Below are positions 21,372-29,470 of a stretch of DNA of 64,000 nt, one piece after another (position 1 is the first letter of the stretch; every line of letters begins with the position of its first letter). A model generated the notes under the pieces. The model worked only from the letters and a program-made list of their open reading frames with translations, was not told the origin of the DNA and did not search any database. Source of the stretch: Melaminivora jejuensis (GTDB lineage Bacteria > Pseudomonadota > Gammaproteobacteria > Burkholderiales > Burkholderiaceae_C); contig NZ_JACWIJ010000002.1 in assembly GCF_017811175.1 (NCBI RefSeq), positions 1 to 64,000 of the forward strand, written 5' to 3'. A program made the position numbers and the translations under genes.

Positions 21372-21427
21372 AACAATCAAATCAGCCTGAAAGCCCGTCT
21401 GGCAAGCGATAGGAGCTATGATTTTTG
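21372..21427 (-). repeat. Dispersed AGCGCTTG intergenic repeat, copy 4 (reverse)
   Basis: On the minus strand it reads ATCATAGCTCCTATCGCTTG then CCAGACGGGCTTTCAGGCTG. It lies head to head with copy 3 in the same gap. A diverged member: the CAAG arm has become CGGG, which could still pair with CTTG through G-U pairs. Confidence 0.7.
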
Positions 21428-21495
21428 ATGTTCCCCAACAACGGAAGCACATCCAGCATGGATCAGGCCGACCCAACCTCCGCAACTGACAGCAC

Positions 21496-23214
21496 TCAAA
21501 CGTGCCGCGCCGCCACCGGCATCTGCCAGTCGCGCACGCCCAGGCTGCGCGCTCGCACGCGGATGACCGGGGCCAGTTGCTGGCGCTTGAACTGGCTGCG
21601 CGCCAGCAGGCCTTGCACCCGCTGCACCAGGGCGCGGCCCTCCTCGCTGCGCTGCTGCTGTACTACGAAGTCGCGTGCGGCGGCGTATTGCTCGGCGGGC
21701 AGCAGCGGGCCTTCTATGAGGAATTTCAGCACCTCGTCGAGCACCGGGTACGGCGGCAGGCTGTCGTCGTCGCGCTGCCCCGGCGCCAGTTCTGCCGAGG
21801 GCGGCTTGTCGATCACGACCTGCGGCACCAGCTCGCGTCCGGCGTGGGCGTTCAGGTGGCGGGCCAGCGCGAAGACCTCGGTCTTGTACAGATCGCCCAG
21901 CAGGCTCAGGCCACCGTTGGTGTCGCCGTACAGCGTGCAGTAGCCGACGGCGACTTCGGACTTGTTGCCGGTGGTCAGCAGCAGATGGCCGAAGGCGTTG
22001 GAATACTCCATCAGTGCCGTGCCACGGATGCGCGCCTGCAGGTTTTCCAGCGTCAGGCCGGCCAGCGGCTGGCCGAAACTGGCCGCAAACTGCTGGCCAT
22101 AGGCAGCTACCAGATCGGCAATCGGGTGGCTGATCAGTTCGATGCCCAGGTTGCGGCACAGCGCCACCGAGTCATCCACCGAGCCGGTCGTGGAAAAGCG
22201 CGAGGGCATGGTGATGCCGACGACCTTGTCCGGCCCCAGCGCCTCGGCGGCCAGGGCCAGGGTCAGGGCGCTGTCCAGCCCGCCCGAGCTGCCGACCACG
22301 ACGCGCGCAAAGCCGCAGCGGCGCGCATAGTCCCGCAGGCCCAGGATGAGCTGGCGGCGATAGAACTCCATCACAGGCAGGCCCTCGCCAGGCACTGGCG
22401 CCAGCGCCTCGCCCTGCGCGCCGTGCAGGCCGCCAGCAGCGTTCAGTACCAGCGCAGGCTCGTCCTGCTCGAAGCGCCGGGCCTCGAAGACCACGCCGGC
22501 GCCGGGCAGGGCAGCCAGCGAGCCGCCGTCATAGACCAGCCCGTCGTGCCCGCCCACTTGGTTGACGCTGATGAGCGCCGCCGCGCACTGCTGCGCCACC
22601 CGTGCCAGGGCAGCATGGCGCTGGCTGCGCCGGCACAGGTGGCTGCTGCGTGCGTCGAGGTGCAGTACCAGATCGGGCGCGGCGGCGGCCACGCGGGCCA
22701 GGGGAGAGGCGGGATCGGCTGGCTCGGCAATGTCGCCAATGCCGGCCTCGGCGCCGATCAACAGGCCAATGCGGGTCTGGCCTATCTGCAGCAGCCGTGT
22801 GCCATCCGGCCCGGATGCAAGGTGGCGGCGCTCGTCGAAATCGCCGCTGGTCAGCACCTGCCGGCTGCAGGCCAGGCGCAGTTCGCCGCCGTGCAGCACC
22901 AGCAGGCTGTCGTGCAGCAGGGTGCCGGCCTGGCTGGCGTGGTCGATGCGGGTGGGCGTGCCCAGCACCCAGTGCAGCCCGGGCAGGGCGGCGCTTTCGC
23001 GGCGCAGCGCATCCAGCGCCGCCTCGACCCGATCCATGAAGCCGGCTTGGCCCAGCAGGTCGGCTGGGTAGTAGCCGGTCAGCGCCATCTGCGAAAAAAC
23101 GATCAGCCCGCTGCCCTGGGCAGCGGCCCGCCGGGCAGCTTCGGCCATGCGGGCGGCGTTGCCTTCGAGGTCGCCCAGGGTCGGATTGAGCTGGGCCAGG
23201 GTGATGCGGAGCAT
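21496..23214 (-). CDS. nadE: NAD+ synthetase (NadE) with degenerate glutaminase domain
   Basis: Intact, 572 residues, two domains. The C-terminal synthetase domain is canonical: P-loop VVVGSSGGLDSALTLALAAE, GITMPSRFSTTGSVDD, LLTTGNKSEVAVGYCTLYGD and KTEVFALARHLN. It should adenylate nicotinate adenine dinucleotide and amidate it to NAD+. The N-terminal nitrilase-like domain lacks the E-K-C triad when aligned by eye: PELALTGY is SQMALTGY (E to Q), the KxxLPNYxxFxE Lys position is Ser in CSRQVLTSGDFDE, and LICED is LIGAE (C to G). It probably uses free ammonia rather than glutamine. Upstream lies repeat copy 5. Confidence 0.87.
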   Translation of the reverse strand: MLRITLAQLNPTLGDLEGNAARMAEAARRAAAQGSGLIVFSQMALTGYYPADLLGQAGFMDRVEAALDALRRESAALPGLHWVLGTPTRIDHASQAGTLLHDSLLVLHGGELRLACSRQVLTSGDFDERRHLASGPDGTRLLQIGQTRIGLLIGAEAGIGDIAEPADPASPLARVAAAAPDLVLHLDARSSHLCRRSQRHAALARVAQQCAAALISVNQVGGHDGLVYDGGSLAALPGAGVVFEARRFEQDEPALVLNAAGGLHGAQGEALAPVPGEGLPVMEFYRRQLILGLRDYARRCGFARVVVGSSGGLDSALTLALAAEALGPDKVVGITMPSRFSTTGSVDDSVALCRNLGIELISHPIADLVAAYGQQFAASFGQPLAGLTLENLQARIRGTALMEYSNAFGHLLLTTGNKSEVAVGYCTLYGDTNGGLSLLGDLYKTEVFALARHLNAHAGRELVPQVVIDKPPSAELAPGQRDDDSLPPYPVLDEVLKFLIEGPLLPAEQYAAARDFVVQQQRSEEGRALVQRVQGLLARSQFKRQQLAPVIRVRARSLGVRDWQMPVAARHV

Positions 23215-23238
23215 GGGGCAATCCTTGGTGTTTGCTAG

Positions 23239-23290
23239 TTTTTCAGTAGCTGGAAGCGCTGATCAGCAAAGGGTTTGGGTGCTATTTTCC
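23239..23290 (+). repeat. Dispersed AGCGCTTG intergenic repeat, copy 5
   Basis: Diverged copy: CAGTAGCTGGAAGCGCTGAT then CAGCAAAGGGTTTGGGTGCT. It lies between the nadE start and the terminator of the DUF1328 gene. Confidence 0.75.
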
Positions 23291-23304
23291 ATGTTTTGCC
23301 AAAC

Positions 23305-23333
23305 AAAAAAGGCAGGTGTTGCAGCACCTGCCT
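23305..23333 (-). terminator. Intrinsic terminator of the DUF1328 gene
   Basis: Read on the minus strand, AGGCAGGTG-CTGCAA-CACCTGCCT is a perfect 9-bp stem followed by TTTTT. It lies about 30 bases after the stop of the small membrane protein gene. Confidence 0.85.
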
Positions 23334-23363
23334 TTCGCTTATGGCTGCGCGCCAAGCTATCTG

Positions 23364-23549
23364 CTATCTGAGCGCCTTGCGTGCCGCCCCCACACCCAGC
23401 AGGGCCAGCACCACGAACAGCACCGCCAGCGCCACGAAGACGAAGAACAGCAGCTTGGCGATGCCTGCCGAGCCGGCGGCAATGCCGGTGAAGCCGAACG
23501 CTCCAGCGATCAGCGAGATGATGGCAAAAATGATGGCGTATTTCAGCAT
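23364..23549 (-). CDS. DUF1328 (YtjA-type) small membrane protein
   Basis: 61 residues, nearly all hydrophobic in two helices ([19 protein letters not shown] and [20 protein letters not shown]) with a basic C-terminus (ARKALR). The start at 23549 is preceded on its strand by GGAGCC. An upstream in-frame ATG at 23612 is disfavoured because the added residues are not hydrophobic and homologues begin MLxYA. DUF1328 proteins are short inner-membrane proteins of unknown function, often stress-induced. It has its own terminator and is transcribed alone. Confidence 0.85.
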   Translation of the reverse strand: MLKYAIIFAIISLIAGAFGFTGIAAGSAGIAKLLFFVFVALAVLFVVLALLGVGAARKALR

Positions 23550-23712
23550 GGCGAGGCTCCTTGCAGCGTGGCGGTGAACTGGGCTTTTGGGGTGGAAAAA
23601 GCCTGCAGCCACGATAGCAAGAGGCCTCTGCGCAGCGGCGTCGGCGCACTCTCAGGCCAGGCGTAGGAGAAGAGCGCCGCTCCAGATGGCTATGCGCCAC
23701 CTCCCCAGGCCG

Positions 23713-24894
23713 TTACAGACCCGCTGCCTGGCGCAGCGCCGCAGCGCGATCCGTGCGCTCCCAGGTGAACTCGGGCTCCTCGCGGCCGAAGTGGCCGTAG
23801 GCGGCAGTCTTGGCGTAGATCGGGCGCAGCAGATCGAGCATCTGGATGATGCCCTTGGGGCGCAGGTCGAAGTGCTCGTGTACCAGCGCGGCGATCTGCT
23901 CGTCGGGGATGACGCCCGTGCCTTCCGTATAGACCGTGATGTTCATGGGCCGCGCCACGCCGATGGCATAGGCCACCTGGATCTCGCACTGGCGCGCCAG
24001 GCCGGCAGCGACGATGTTCTTGGCCACGTAGCGCGCGGCATACGCTGCCGAGCGATCGACCTTGGTCGGATCCTTGCCCGAGAACGCGCCGCCGCCGTGC
24101 GGGCAGGCGCCGCCGTAGGTGTCCACGATGATCTTGCGCCCGGTGAGGCCGCAGTCGCCCTGCGGGCCGCCGATGACGAAGCGCCCCGTCGGGTTGATCA
24201 GGTATTTGGTGTCCTGCAGCCACTCCTGGGGCAGCACCGGCTTGATGATCTCCTCGACCACGGCTTCGATGAAGCTGGCCTTCATGGTCGTGGCGTTTTC
24301 GCTCTGATCCGGACTGTGCTGGGTGGACAGCACCACGGTGTCGATGGAGTGCGGCTTGCCATCGACGTAGCGCATGGTCACCTGGCTCTTGGCGTCGGGG
24401 CGCAGGAAGGGCAGGCGGCCGTCCTTGCGCAGTTGCGCCTGGCGCTCGACCAGGCGGTGCGCGTAGTAGATGGGCGCAGGCATCAGCTCGGGCGTCTCGT
24501 CGCAGGCATAGCCGAACATCAGACCCTGGTCGCCGGCGCCGGTGTTCAGGTGGTCGTCGCTGGCGTGATCGACGCCCTGGGCGATGTCGTTGCTTTGCTT
24601 GTCATAGGCCACCAGCACCGCGCAGCCCTTGTAATCGATGCCGTACTCGGTGTTGTCGTAGCCGATGCGCCGGATGGTGTCGCGCGCCACCTGGATGTAG
24701 TCCACGTGGGCGTTGGTGGTGATCTCGCCGGCCAGCACGACGAGGCCGGTGTTGGTCAGCGTCTCGGCGGCCACGCGCGAGCGCGGGTCTTGCGCAAGGA
24801 TTGCGTCCAGGATGGCGTCCGAGATCTGGTCGGCCACCTTGTCGGGGTGGCCTTCGGAGACCGATTCGGACGTGAAGAGGAAGTCGTTCGCCAT
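23713..24894 (-). CDS. metK: S-adenosylmethionine synthetase
   Basis: Intact, 393 residues; makes SAM from methionine and ATP. It begins [20 protein letters not shown], with the ATP-contact His in GHPDKVADQ. It carries the signature [12 protein letters not shown], and the P-loop-like motif [19 protein letters not shown] near the C-terminus. An in-frame upstream ATG at 24942 is disfavoured. The 5' leader, shared with the divergent lpxL-like gene, contains a strong hairpin (24927-24943). Confidence 0.95.
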   Translation of the reverse strand: MANDFLFTSESVSEGHPDKVADQISDAILDAILAQDPRSRVAAETLTNTGLVVLAGEITTNAHVDYIQVARDTIRRIGYDNTEYGIDYKGCAVLVAYDKQSNDIAQGVDHASDDHLNTGAGDQGLMFGYACDETPELMPAPIYYAHRLVERQAQLRKDGRLPFLRPDAKSQVTMRYVDGKPHSIDTVVLSTQHSPDQSENATTMKASFIEAVVEEIIKPVLPQEWLQDTKYLINPTGRFVIGGPQGDCGLTGRKIIVDTYGGACPHGGGAFSGKDPTKVDRSAAYAARYVAKNIVAAGLARQCEIQVAYAIGVARPMNITVYTEGTGVIPDEQIAALVHEHFDLRPKGIIQMLDLLRPIYAKTAAYGHFGREEPEFTWERTDRAAALRQAAGL

Positions 24895-24926
24895 TTGAAT
24901 AAACTCCGGTGTTTGGCAGCAGCTTT

Positions 24927-24943
24927 CTTGGGCGTTGCCCAAG
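24927..24943 (-). promoter_or_regulatory. Hairpin in the metK 5' leader
   Basis: On the minus strand CTTGGGC-AAC-GCCCAAG forms a perfect 7-bp stem 33 bases before the metK start. It is not followed by a T-run. It does not match the SAM or SAH riboswitch consensus I know, but metK leaders are often regulated, so it is listed as a candidate element. Confidence 0.35.
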
Positions 24944-25038
24944 GCCTTTGCGGGAGCCTCGTGGCGAACGCTTTAGCAGTTGTGTTTAACGTCGCCCTGC
25001 AAGTTGCTCATTTAACTCGGCGACAGCCCGCCATTTTA

Positions 25039-25896
25039 ATGCCATCCGTCTTCCGCCTTCTCGCGAGGCTGCCCTTGCCCCTGCTGCACGCGCTGGGCGC
25101 CGTCCTGGGGTGGCTGGTCTTTGCCGCTTCGCCGACCTACCGGCGCCGCTTTGTGGCCAATGCCCGGCAGGCCGGCTATGGCCTGGCCCAAGTCCATGCC
25201 GCCGTAGCGCACGCCGGGCAGATGCTGGCCGAGACACCCCGGCTGTGGCTGCACCCGCGCCTGCCGCGCTGCGACATGCGCGGCAGCCAGGTCGTCGAGC
25301 AGGCCTATGGCGAGGGGCGCGGCATCGTCTTTCTGACGCCGCACATCGGCTGCTTCGAGTTGTCGGTGCAGCACGCGGCGCGCCAGTGGTCGGCGCAGCA
25401 CGGCCCCATCACCGTCCTGTACCGCCCGGCGCGCCAGGCCTGGTTGGCGCAGCTCATGCAGACCGTGCGCAACCGCCCGGGCATCGCCGCCGTGCCCACC
25501 AGCCTGCAGGGTGTGCGCCAGATGATCAAAGCGCTGCGCCGCGGTGAGGCCGTAGGCCTGCTGCCCGACCAGGTGCCGCCCGAGGGCCAGGGCCTGTGGT
25601 CGCCCTTCTTTGGCCGGCCCGCCTACACCATGACGCTGGCCGCACGCCTGGTGCAGCAGACCGGCGCGGCGGTGGTGTTGGCGCGCTGCGAGCGCCTGGG
25701 CTGGGCGCGCGGCTATCGGCTGCACCTGCAGGGCCTGGGCGAGCCGCTGTCTGCCGATCTGCCCCAGGCGGTGCGTCAGATCAACGCCGCCATGGAGCAG
25801 CAGATCCGCGCCTGCCCGCAGCAGTATCTGTGGGGTTACGCGCGCTACAAGCAGCCGCGCGCCGAGGCGCCGCCGCTGGCGCAGGCGGGCGCATGA
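25039..25896 (+). CDS. Lipid A biosynthesis acyltransferase (LpxL/HtrB family), first copy
   Basis: Intact, 285 residues, beginning MPSVFRLLARLPLPLLHALG. An N-terminal membrane anchor is followed by the catalytic HX4D/E motif in FLTPHIGCFELSVQ and the conserved GEAVGLLPDQVPPEGQG and QYLWGYARYKQPR motifs. It transfers a secondary acyl chain to the lipid A precursor on the cytoplasmic face of the inner membrane. It overlaps the second copy (ATGA at 25893) and diverges from metK. Confidence 0.88.
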   Translation: MPSVFRLLARLPLPLLHALGAVLGWLVFAASPTYRRRFVANARQAGYGLAQVHAAVAHAGQMLAETPRLWLHPRLPRCDMRGSQVVEQAYGEGRGIVFLTPHIGCFELSVQHAARQWSAQHGPITVLYRPARQAWLAQLMQTVRNRPGIAAVPTSLQGVRQMIKALRRGEAVGLLPDQVPPEGQGLWSPFFGRPAYTMTLAARLVQQTGAAVVLARCERLGWARGYRLHLQGLGEPLSADLPQAVRQINAAMEQQIRACPQQYLWGYARYKQPRAEAPPLAQAGA

Positions 25897-26762
25897 TGGC
25901 GCGCCTGGGCATTGCCCTCCTGAACCTGCTCGGGCGCCTGCCGCTGCCCGTGCTGCGCGCGCTGGGCGCGGGCATTGGCCGGGCGCTGTTCGTGCTGGCC
26001 GCACCGCGCCGGCGGGTGGCGCTGCGCAACCTGCAGCTGTGCTTTCCCGAAGTGCCTGCACACCAGCGCCGGCTCTGGGCGCGCCAGTCCTTCGAGGTGT
26101 TTTGCCAGACCTTCCTGGATCGCGGCTGGCTGTGGTCAGGCTCCGAGGCGCTGGTCAGGAGCCGTGTGAAGCTGAGCGGTGCGCTGCACGAACTCGATGG
26201 CGATACGCCAACCATCGTCTTCGCGCCGCACTTCTACAGCATGGACGCCGGCGGCCTGGCGCTGCCGCTGCACACCACGCGCGAGTTCACCTCCATCTTT
26301 GCCACGCATCCCAATCCGGTGTTGGATCAGTGGTTCATGGCCGGGCGCCAGCGCTTTGGCAAGGTGCGGATGCTCAACCGCGCCGATGGCGTCAAGCCCA
26401 TCATCAACTGCGTGCGCAAGGGCGGCCTGCTGTATCTGCTGCCCGACATGGACTACGGGCCGGACGACTCGGTCTTCGTGCCTTTTTTTGCCGTGCCGGA
26501 CGCGGCGACCATCCCGTCGCTGTCGCGCTTTGCCCGGCTGGGCCGCGCCAAGGTGGTCGCCCTGTACAGCCGCATGACGCCGCAGGGCTACGAGGCGGTG
26601 CTGACCCCGGCCTGGGAGCACTTCCCGACCGACGACCCCATTGCCGACACGGCGCGCATGAACCGCGAGCTGGAGGCGGCGATCCGCACCATGCCGGCGC
26701 AGTATTACTGGGTACATCGGCGCTTCAAGACCCGGCCCCAGGGGCAGGCGCCGCTGTATTGA
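25893..26762 (+). CDS. Lipid A biosynthesis acyltransferase (LpxL/LpxM family), second copy
   Basis: Intact, 289 residues, a diverged paralogue of the preceding gene and translationally coupled to it. The anchor is LGIALLNLLGRLPLPVLRAL, the catalytic motif is VFAPHFYSMDAGGLAL (HX4D), and YLLPDMDYGPDDSVFVPFF and QYYWVHRRFKTRP correspond to the late motifs of the family. A tandem ATGATG start makes 25896 an alternative. The two genes probably add the two secondary acyl chains, but the order cannot be told from the sequence. Confidence 0.87.
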   Translation: MMARLGIALLNLLGRLPLPVLRALGAGIGRALFVLAAPRRRVALRNLQLCFPEVPAHQRRLWARQSFEVFCQTFLDRGWLWSGSEALVRSRVKLSGALHELDGDTPTIVFAPHFYSMDAGGLALPLHTTREFTSIFATHPNPVLDQWFMAGRQRFGKVRMLNRADGVKPIINCVRKGGLLYLLPDMDYGPDDSVFVPFFAVPDAATIPSLSRFARLGRAKVVALYSRMTPQGYEAVLTPAWEHFPTDDPIADTARMNRELEAAIRTMPAQYYWVHRRFKTRPQGQAPLY

Positions 26763-26763
26763 A

Positions 26764-26821
26764 ATTCAGGTCAAATCGGCTTCAAACCCTTGTTGGGCAA
26801 GCGCTGGCAGCTATCAAAAAA
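26764..26821 (-). repeat. Dispersed AGCGCTTG intergenic repeat, copy 6 (reverse)
   Basis: On the minus strand TTTTTTGATAGCTGCCAGCG then CTTGCCCAACAAGGGTTTGA and AGCCGATTTGACC. It begins at the stop of the second acyltransferase and fills the gap to the convergent hydrolase gene. Confidence 0.9.
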
Positions 26822-26831
26822 GAGTGGGGTA

Positions 26832-27731
26832 TCACTCCTGCAACAGGCCGGCCAGCGCCTGGCGCACCAGCTCGGGCTGCTCATGCACAAGCCAGTGGCT
26901 GGCGCCCGGCACGGGCTGTACCTGCAGGCGCGGCACCCAGGCGTCCAGGCCATCGAGCAGGGCCGGCAGCAGGGCCGGGTCTTCCAGGCCCCACAGCACC
27001 CGCGTCGGCACGCGCACCGTGAGCAGTTCGGGCGGCAGTTGCAGCGGCGGCGCATCCGTTGCCGGCGGGCGCAGCGGGCTGGCGCGGTAGTAGTTGCACG
27101 GGCCACTCAGGCCGGCGCTCCACAGGGCGTGGTAGCGCTGGCGCAGCGCCGGCGTCAGCCACTCGGGCCGGCTGCCGTCGGGGCGGGCCAGAAAGCCCTC
27201 CAGCCGGCGAAAGCCGTCCTCGGCCAGCAGCGCCTCGGCGTCCGGGCGGCACAGAAAGTGCATGTAGCGGCTGGCCTGCTGCTGCGCCGGGTTGGTCTGC
27301 AGCTCGCGCGCAAAGGCGCCCGGGTGGGGCGCGTTCACGATCATCAGGCGCTGCAGCAGCTCGGGCTGTAGGGCGGCCAGGTTCCAGGCCAGCGCGCCGC
27401 CCCAGTCGTGGGCGATCACGGCGGCGGCGCTGCCACCGGCGCCGGTCTCGGCCCGGATCAGCGCGGCGATGTCCTGCACCAGCAGCCGGGCGCGGTAGTC
27501 GGCCACCTCGGGCGGGGCGCTGGAGGGCGCATAGCCGCGCAGGAACGGCGCCACGCAGCGCCAGCCGCCGTGGGCCGCTTCGGCAAAGTGCGCCAGCAAC
27601 TCGTCCCAGATGAAGGCACCCTCGGGAAAGCCGTGCAGGAACAGCAGCAAGGGCTGGCCGGCCTCGCCGGCGCTGCGGTAGTGCAGCTCGATGCCGTGCG
27701 GCAGGTGGTGGACGAGTTGCCGGATCTCCAT
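26832..27731 (-). CDS. Alpha/beta hydrolase, epoxide-hydrolase type
   Basis: Intact, 299 residues. The oxyanion motif is FLHGFPEGAFIWDEL. The nucleophile elbow AVIAHDWGGALAWNL has Asp, not Ser, as nucleophile, typical of epoxide hydrolases and haloalkane dehalogenases. HGFP plus RYMHFL and NYYRAS tyrosines favour an epoxide hydrolase. The catalytic acid region is VLWGLEDPALLP and the His is in PGASHWLVHEQPE. Located between lipid A genes and engB with no clear pathway link. Confidence 0.8.
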   Translation of the reverse strand: MEIRQLVHHLPHGIELHYRSAGEAGQPLLLFLHGFPEGAFIWDELLAHFAEAAHGGWRCVAPFLRGYAPSSAPPEVADYRARLLVQDIAALIRAETGAGGSAAAVIAHDWGGALAWNLAALQPELLQRLMIVNAPHPGAFARELQTNPAQQQASRYMHFLCRPDAEALLAEDGFRRLEGFLARPDGSRPEWLTPALRQRYHALWSAGLSGPCNYYRASPLRPPATDAPPLQLPPELLTVRVPTRVLWGLEDPALLPALLDGLDAWVPRLQVQPVPGASHWLVHEQPELVRQALAGLLQE

Positions 27732-27754
27732 GGCTGGCCTTTCGTTTTGCTACG

Positions 27755-27806
27755 TTTTAGATAGCTGATGGCGCTTGCTGGGCAAGGCTTCAGGGCTGAT
27801 TTGTCT
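27755..27806 (+). repeat. Dispersed AGCGCTTG intergenic repeat, copy 7
   Basis: TTTTAGATAGCTGATGGCGC then TTGCTGGGCAAGGCTTCAGG and GCTGATTTG. It lies upstream of the hydrolase start, in the gap behind engB, and its right end overlaps the last engB codons (engB stop at 27790). Confidence 0.85.
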
Positions 27807-28536
27807 CTGAGTCCCGGCCCTCTGCCCCGGGTGCTGCCGCAGCTGTATCCGCCCCCACTGCGCCAGATTGGGGCGACGGCTCGGGATGCGCCCACTGCCA
27901 CAGCAGTTGCGCCACCTCGTCCACGCCTTGGCGCTTGAGGGCCGAGAACATGCGCACCTCGCCGCCGCCGGCCTGCAGCCGGGCGATGGACAGCGCCTTG
28001 GCCTGCTCGGCGCGCGTGAGCTTGTCGGCCTTGGTCAGCAGCACCAGGAATTTCAGGCCGTCCTCGACGCGCGGGCGCACGGCGTCGAGCAGCGCCTCGT
28101 CCAGCTCGGTCAGGCCCAGGCGCGGGTCGCACAGCAGCACGATGGCCGTCAGGCTGCTGCGCTGCATCAGATAGTTCAGCATCACGCGCTGCCAGCGCAG
28201 CTTGTCCTCGCGCGAGACGGCGGCGTAGCCGTAGCCGGGCAGGTCGGCCAGCACGGCATCCATCTGGCCCTGGCGGCCCAGGGCGAACAGGTTGATGTGC
28301 TGCGTGCGCCCGGGCTTCTTGGAGGCAAAGGCCAACTGGCGCTGCTGTGTCAGCGTGTTGATGCAGGTGGACTTGCCGGCGTTGGAGCGGCCCACAAAGG
28401 CGATCTCGGGCACGTCGATGGCCGGCAACTGGTGCAATTGGGCAGCGGTGGTCAGAAAGCGCGCCGTGTGCATCCAGCCCAGGGCGGCTTTGGCATCGGG
28501 CAGGGGCGCGGCGGGCGCGGCGTGGGGATGGGTCAT
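27790..28536 (-). CDS. engB: Ribosome biogenesis GTPase EngB (YihA/YsxC)
   Basis: Intact, 248 residues from ATG at 28536. G1 is GRSNAGKST (49-57), G2 around KKPGRTQHINLF, G3 DLPGYGYA, G4 LTKADKL and G5 FSALK. Longer than the usual 200-210 residues because of an Ala/Gly-rich C-terminal tail of about 25 residues, the last part of which overlaps repeat copy 7. It acts in maturation of the large ribosomal subunit. It is divergent from the cytochrome c4 gene, a common arrangement in betaproteobacteria. Confidence 0.92.
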   Translation of the reverse strand: MTHPHAAPAAPLPDAKAALGWMHTARFLTTAAQLHQLPAIDVPEIAFVGRSNAGKSTCINTLTQQRQLAFASKKPGRTQHINLFALGRQGQMDAVLADLPGYGYAAVSREDKLRWQRVMLNYLMQRSSLTAIVLLCDPRLGLTELDEALLDAVRPRVEDGLKFLVLLTKADKLTRAEQAKALSIARLQAGGGEVRMFSALKRQGVDEVAQLLWQWAHPEPSPQSGAVGADTAAAAPGAEGRDSETNQP

Positions 28537-28655
28537 CAGGGGCGGGGCAGGTCTCGGGCCGGAAGGCGGGCCAGGGCGGCGGCGCAGGGCTGCGCCAGCG
28601 TGCATTGTAGAATCGTGGGGTTTTGCGCCCTTCTCCACAAGAATCAGTCCACGAT

Positions 28656-29288
28656 ATGAAGTTGCTCGCCTCCCTGCTGACGGCTGCCGCGCTTGCAGTC
28701 CCCGCCCTCTCGGCCGTTGCTGCGGACGCAGCGCCCAAGGCACCGGCCAAGCCCGATCTGGTCCAGGGTGAGACCAAGTACAGCACGGTGTGCGTAGCCT
28801 GCCACGCCGAAGACGGCAACTCCACCATTGCCGCCAATCCCAAGCTGGCCCAGCAGCACCCCGAATACCTGGTCAAGCAGCTGCAGGAGTTCAAGTCCGG
28901 CAAGCGCGCCGACGCCGTGATGCAGGGCTTTGCCTCCATGCTCAGCGACGACGAGATGCGCAACATCGCCTGGTGGCTGGCCTCCAAGCCGGCCAAGGAA
29001 GGCTTTGCCAAGGACAAGGACTCGGTCGCCCTGGGCGAGCGCATCTACCGCGGCGGCATCCAGGAGCGCGGCATCGCCGCCTGCGCCGGCTGCCACAGCC
29101 CCAACGGCGCCGGCATCCCGGCGCAGTACCCGCGCCTGTCGGGCCAGCACGCCGACTACACCATCAAGCAGCTCAATGATTTCCGCGACGCCAAGCGCGG
29201 CAACAGCGCGCAGATGATCGACGTGGCTGCCAAGATGAACGACCGCGAGATCCGCGCGGTATCCGACTACATCTCCGGCCTGCGCTGA
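28656..29288 (+). CDS. Cytochrome c4, dihaem
   Basis: Intact, 210 residues. Signal peptide MKLLASLLTAAALAVPALSA with cleavage near residue 23. Two class I cytochrome c domains have haem motifs CVACH (46-50) and CAGCH (143-147). Axial Met candidates lie in VMQGFASML and AQMIDVAAKM. It is a periplasmic, usually membrane-associated electron carrier to terminal oxidases. The ResB/CcsA genes just downstream supply the haem-attachment machinery. Confidence 0.92.
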   Translation: MKLLASLLTAAALAVPALSAVAADAAPKAPAKPDLVQGETKYSTVCVACHAEDGNSTIAANPKLAQQHPEYLVKQLQEFKSGKRADAVMQGFASMLSDDEMRNIAWWLASKPAKEGFAKDKDSVALGERIYRGGIQERGIAACAGCHSPNGAGIPAQYPRLSGQHADYTIKQLNDFRDAKRGNSAQMIDVAAKMNDREIRAVSDYISGLR

Positions 29289-29385
29289 ACACTGCGGCGC
29301 CCGGCCAGCCGCTGGATTCTCGCCAGCCGAGTAGGGCTGCAGCCCCCGGCGGCGGGAACCTCCGGCCGATAATCCGACCCAAGAC

Positions 29386-29422
29386 GGGCGGGCCCATCTG
29401 ACACGGATGGCCCGCCCTTTTT
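29386..29422 (+). terminator. Intrinsic terminator after cytochrome c4
   Basis: GGGCGGGCCCATC and GATGGCCCGCCC form a 12-bp stem with one bulged C around a seven-base loop, followed by TTTTT. It separates the cytochrome gene from resB. Confidence 0.88.
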
Positions 29423-29470
29423 GCACGTCGGCAGCCCTTTCCCTGCAGCCCGCCCTTTCTTCCTGTGTCC

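Larger units (their letters stand above)
20978..21495. other. Gene-free interval rich in repeats
   Basis: Between the AAA gene and the convergent nadE gene. It holds a G/C palindromic repeat (21040-21156) and two oppositely oriented copies of the AGCGCTTG repeat (21229-21280 and 21372-21427). No plausible coding sequence or RNA gene was recognised. Confidence 0.7.

Noticed and set aside
24895..25038. SAM or SAH riboswitch upstream of metK.
   Set aside because: Hairpin present, but the conserved sequence elements of the riboswitch classes I know were not found, so only a candidate leader element is reported.
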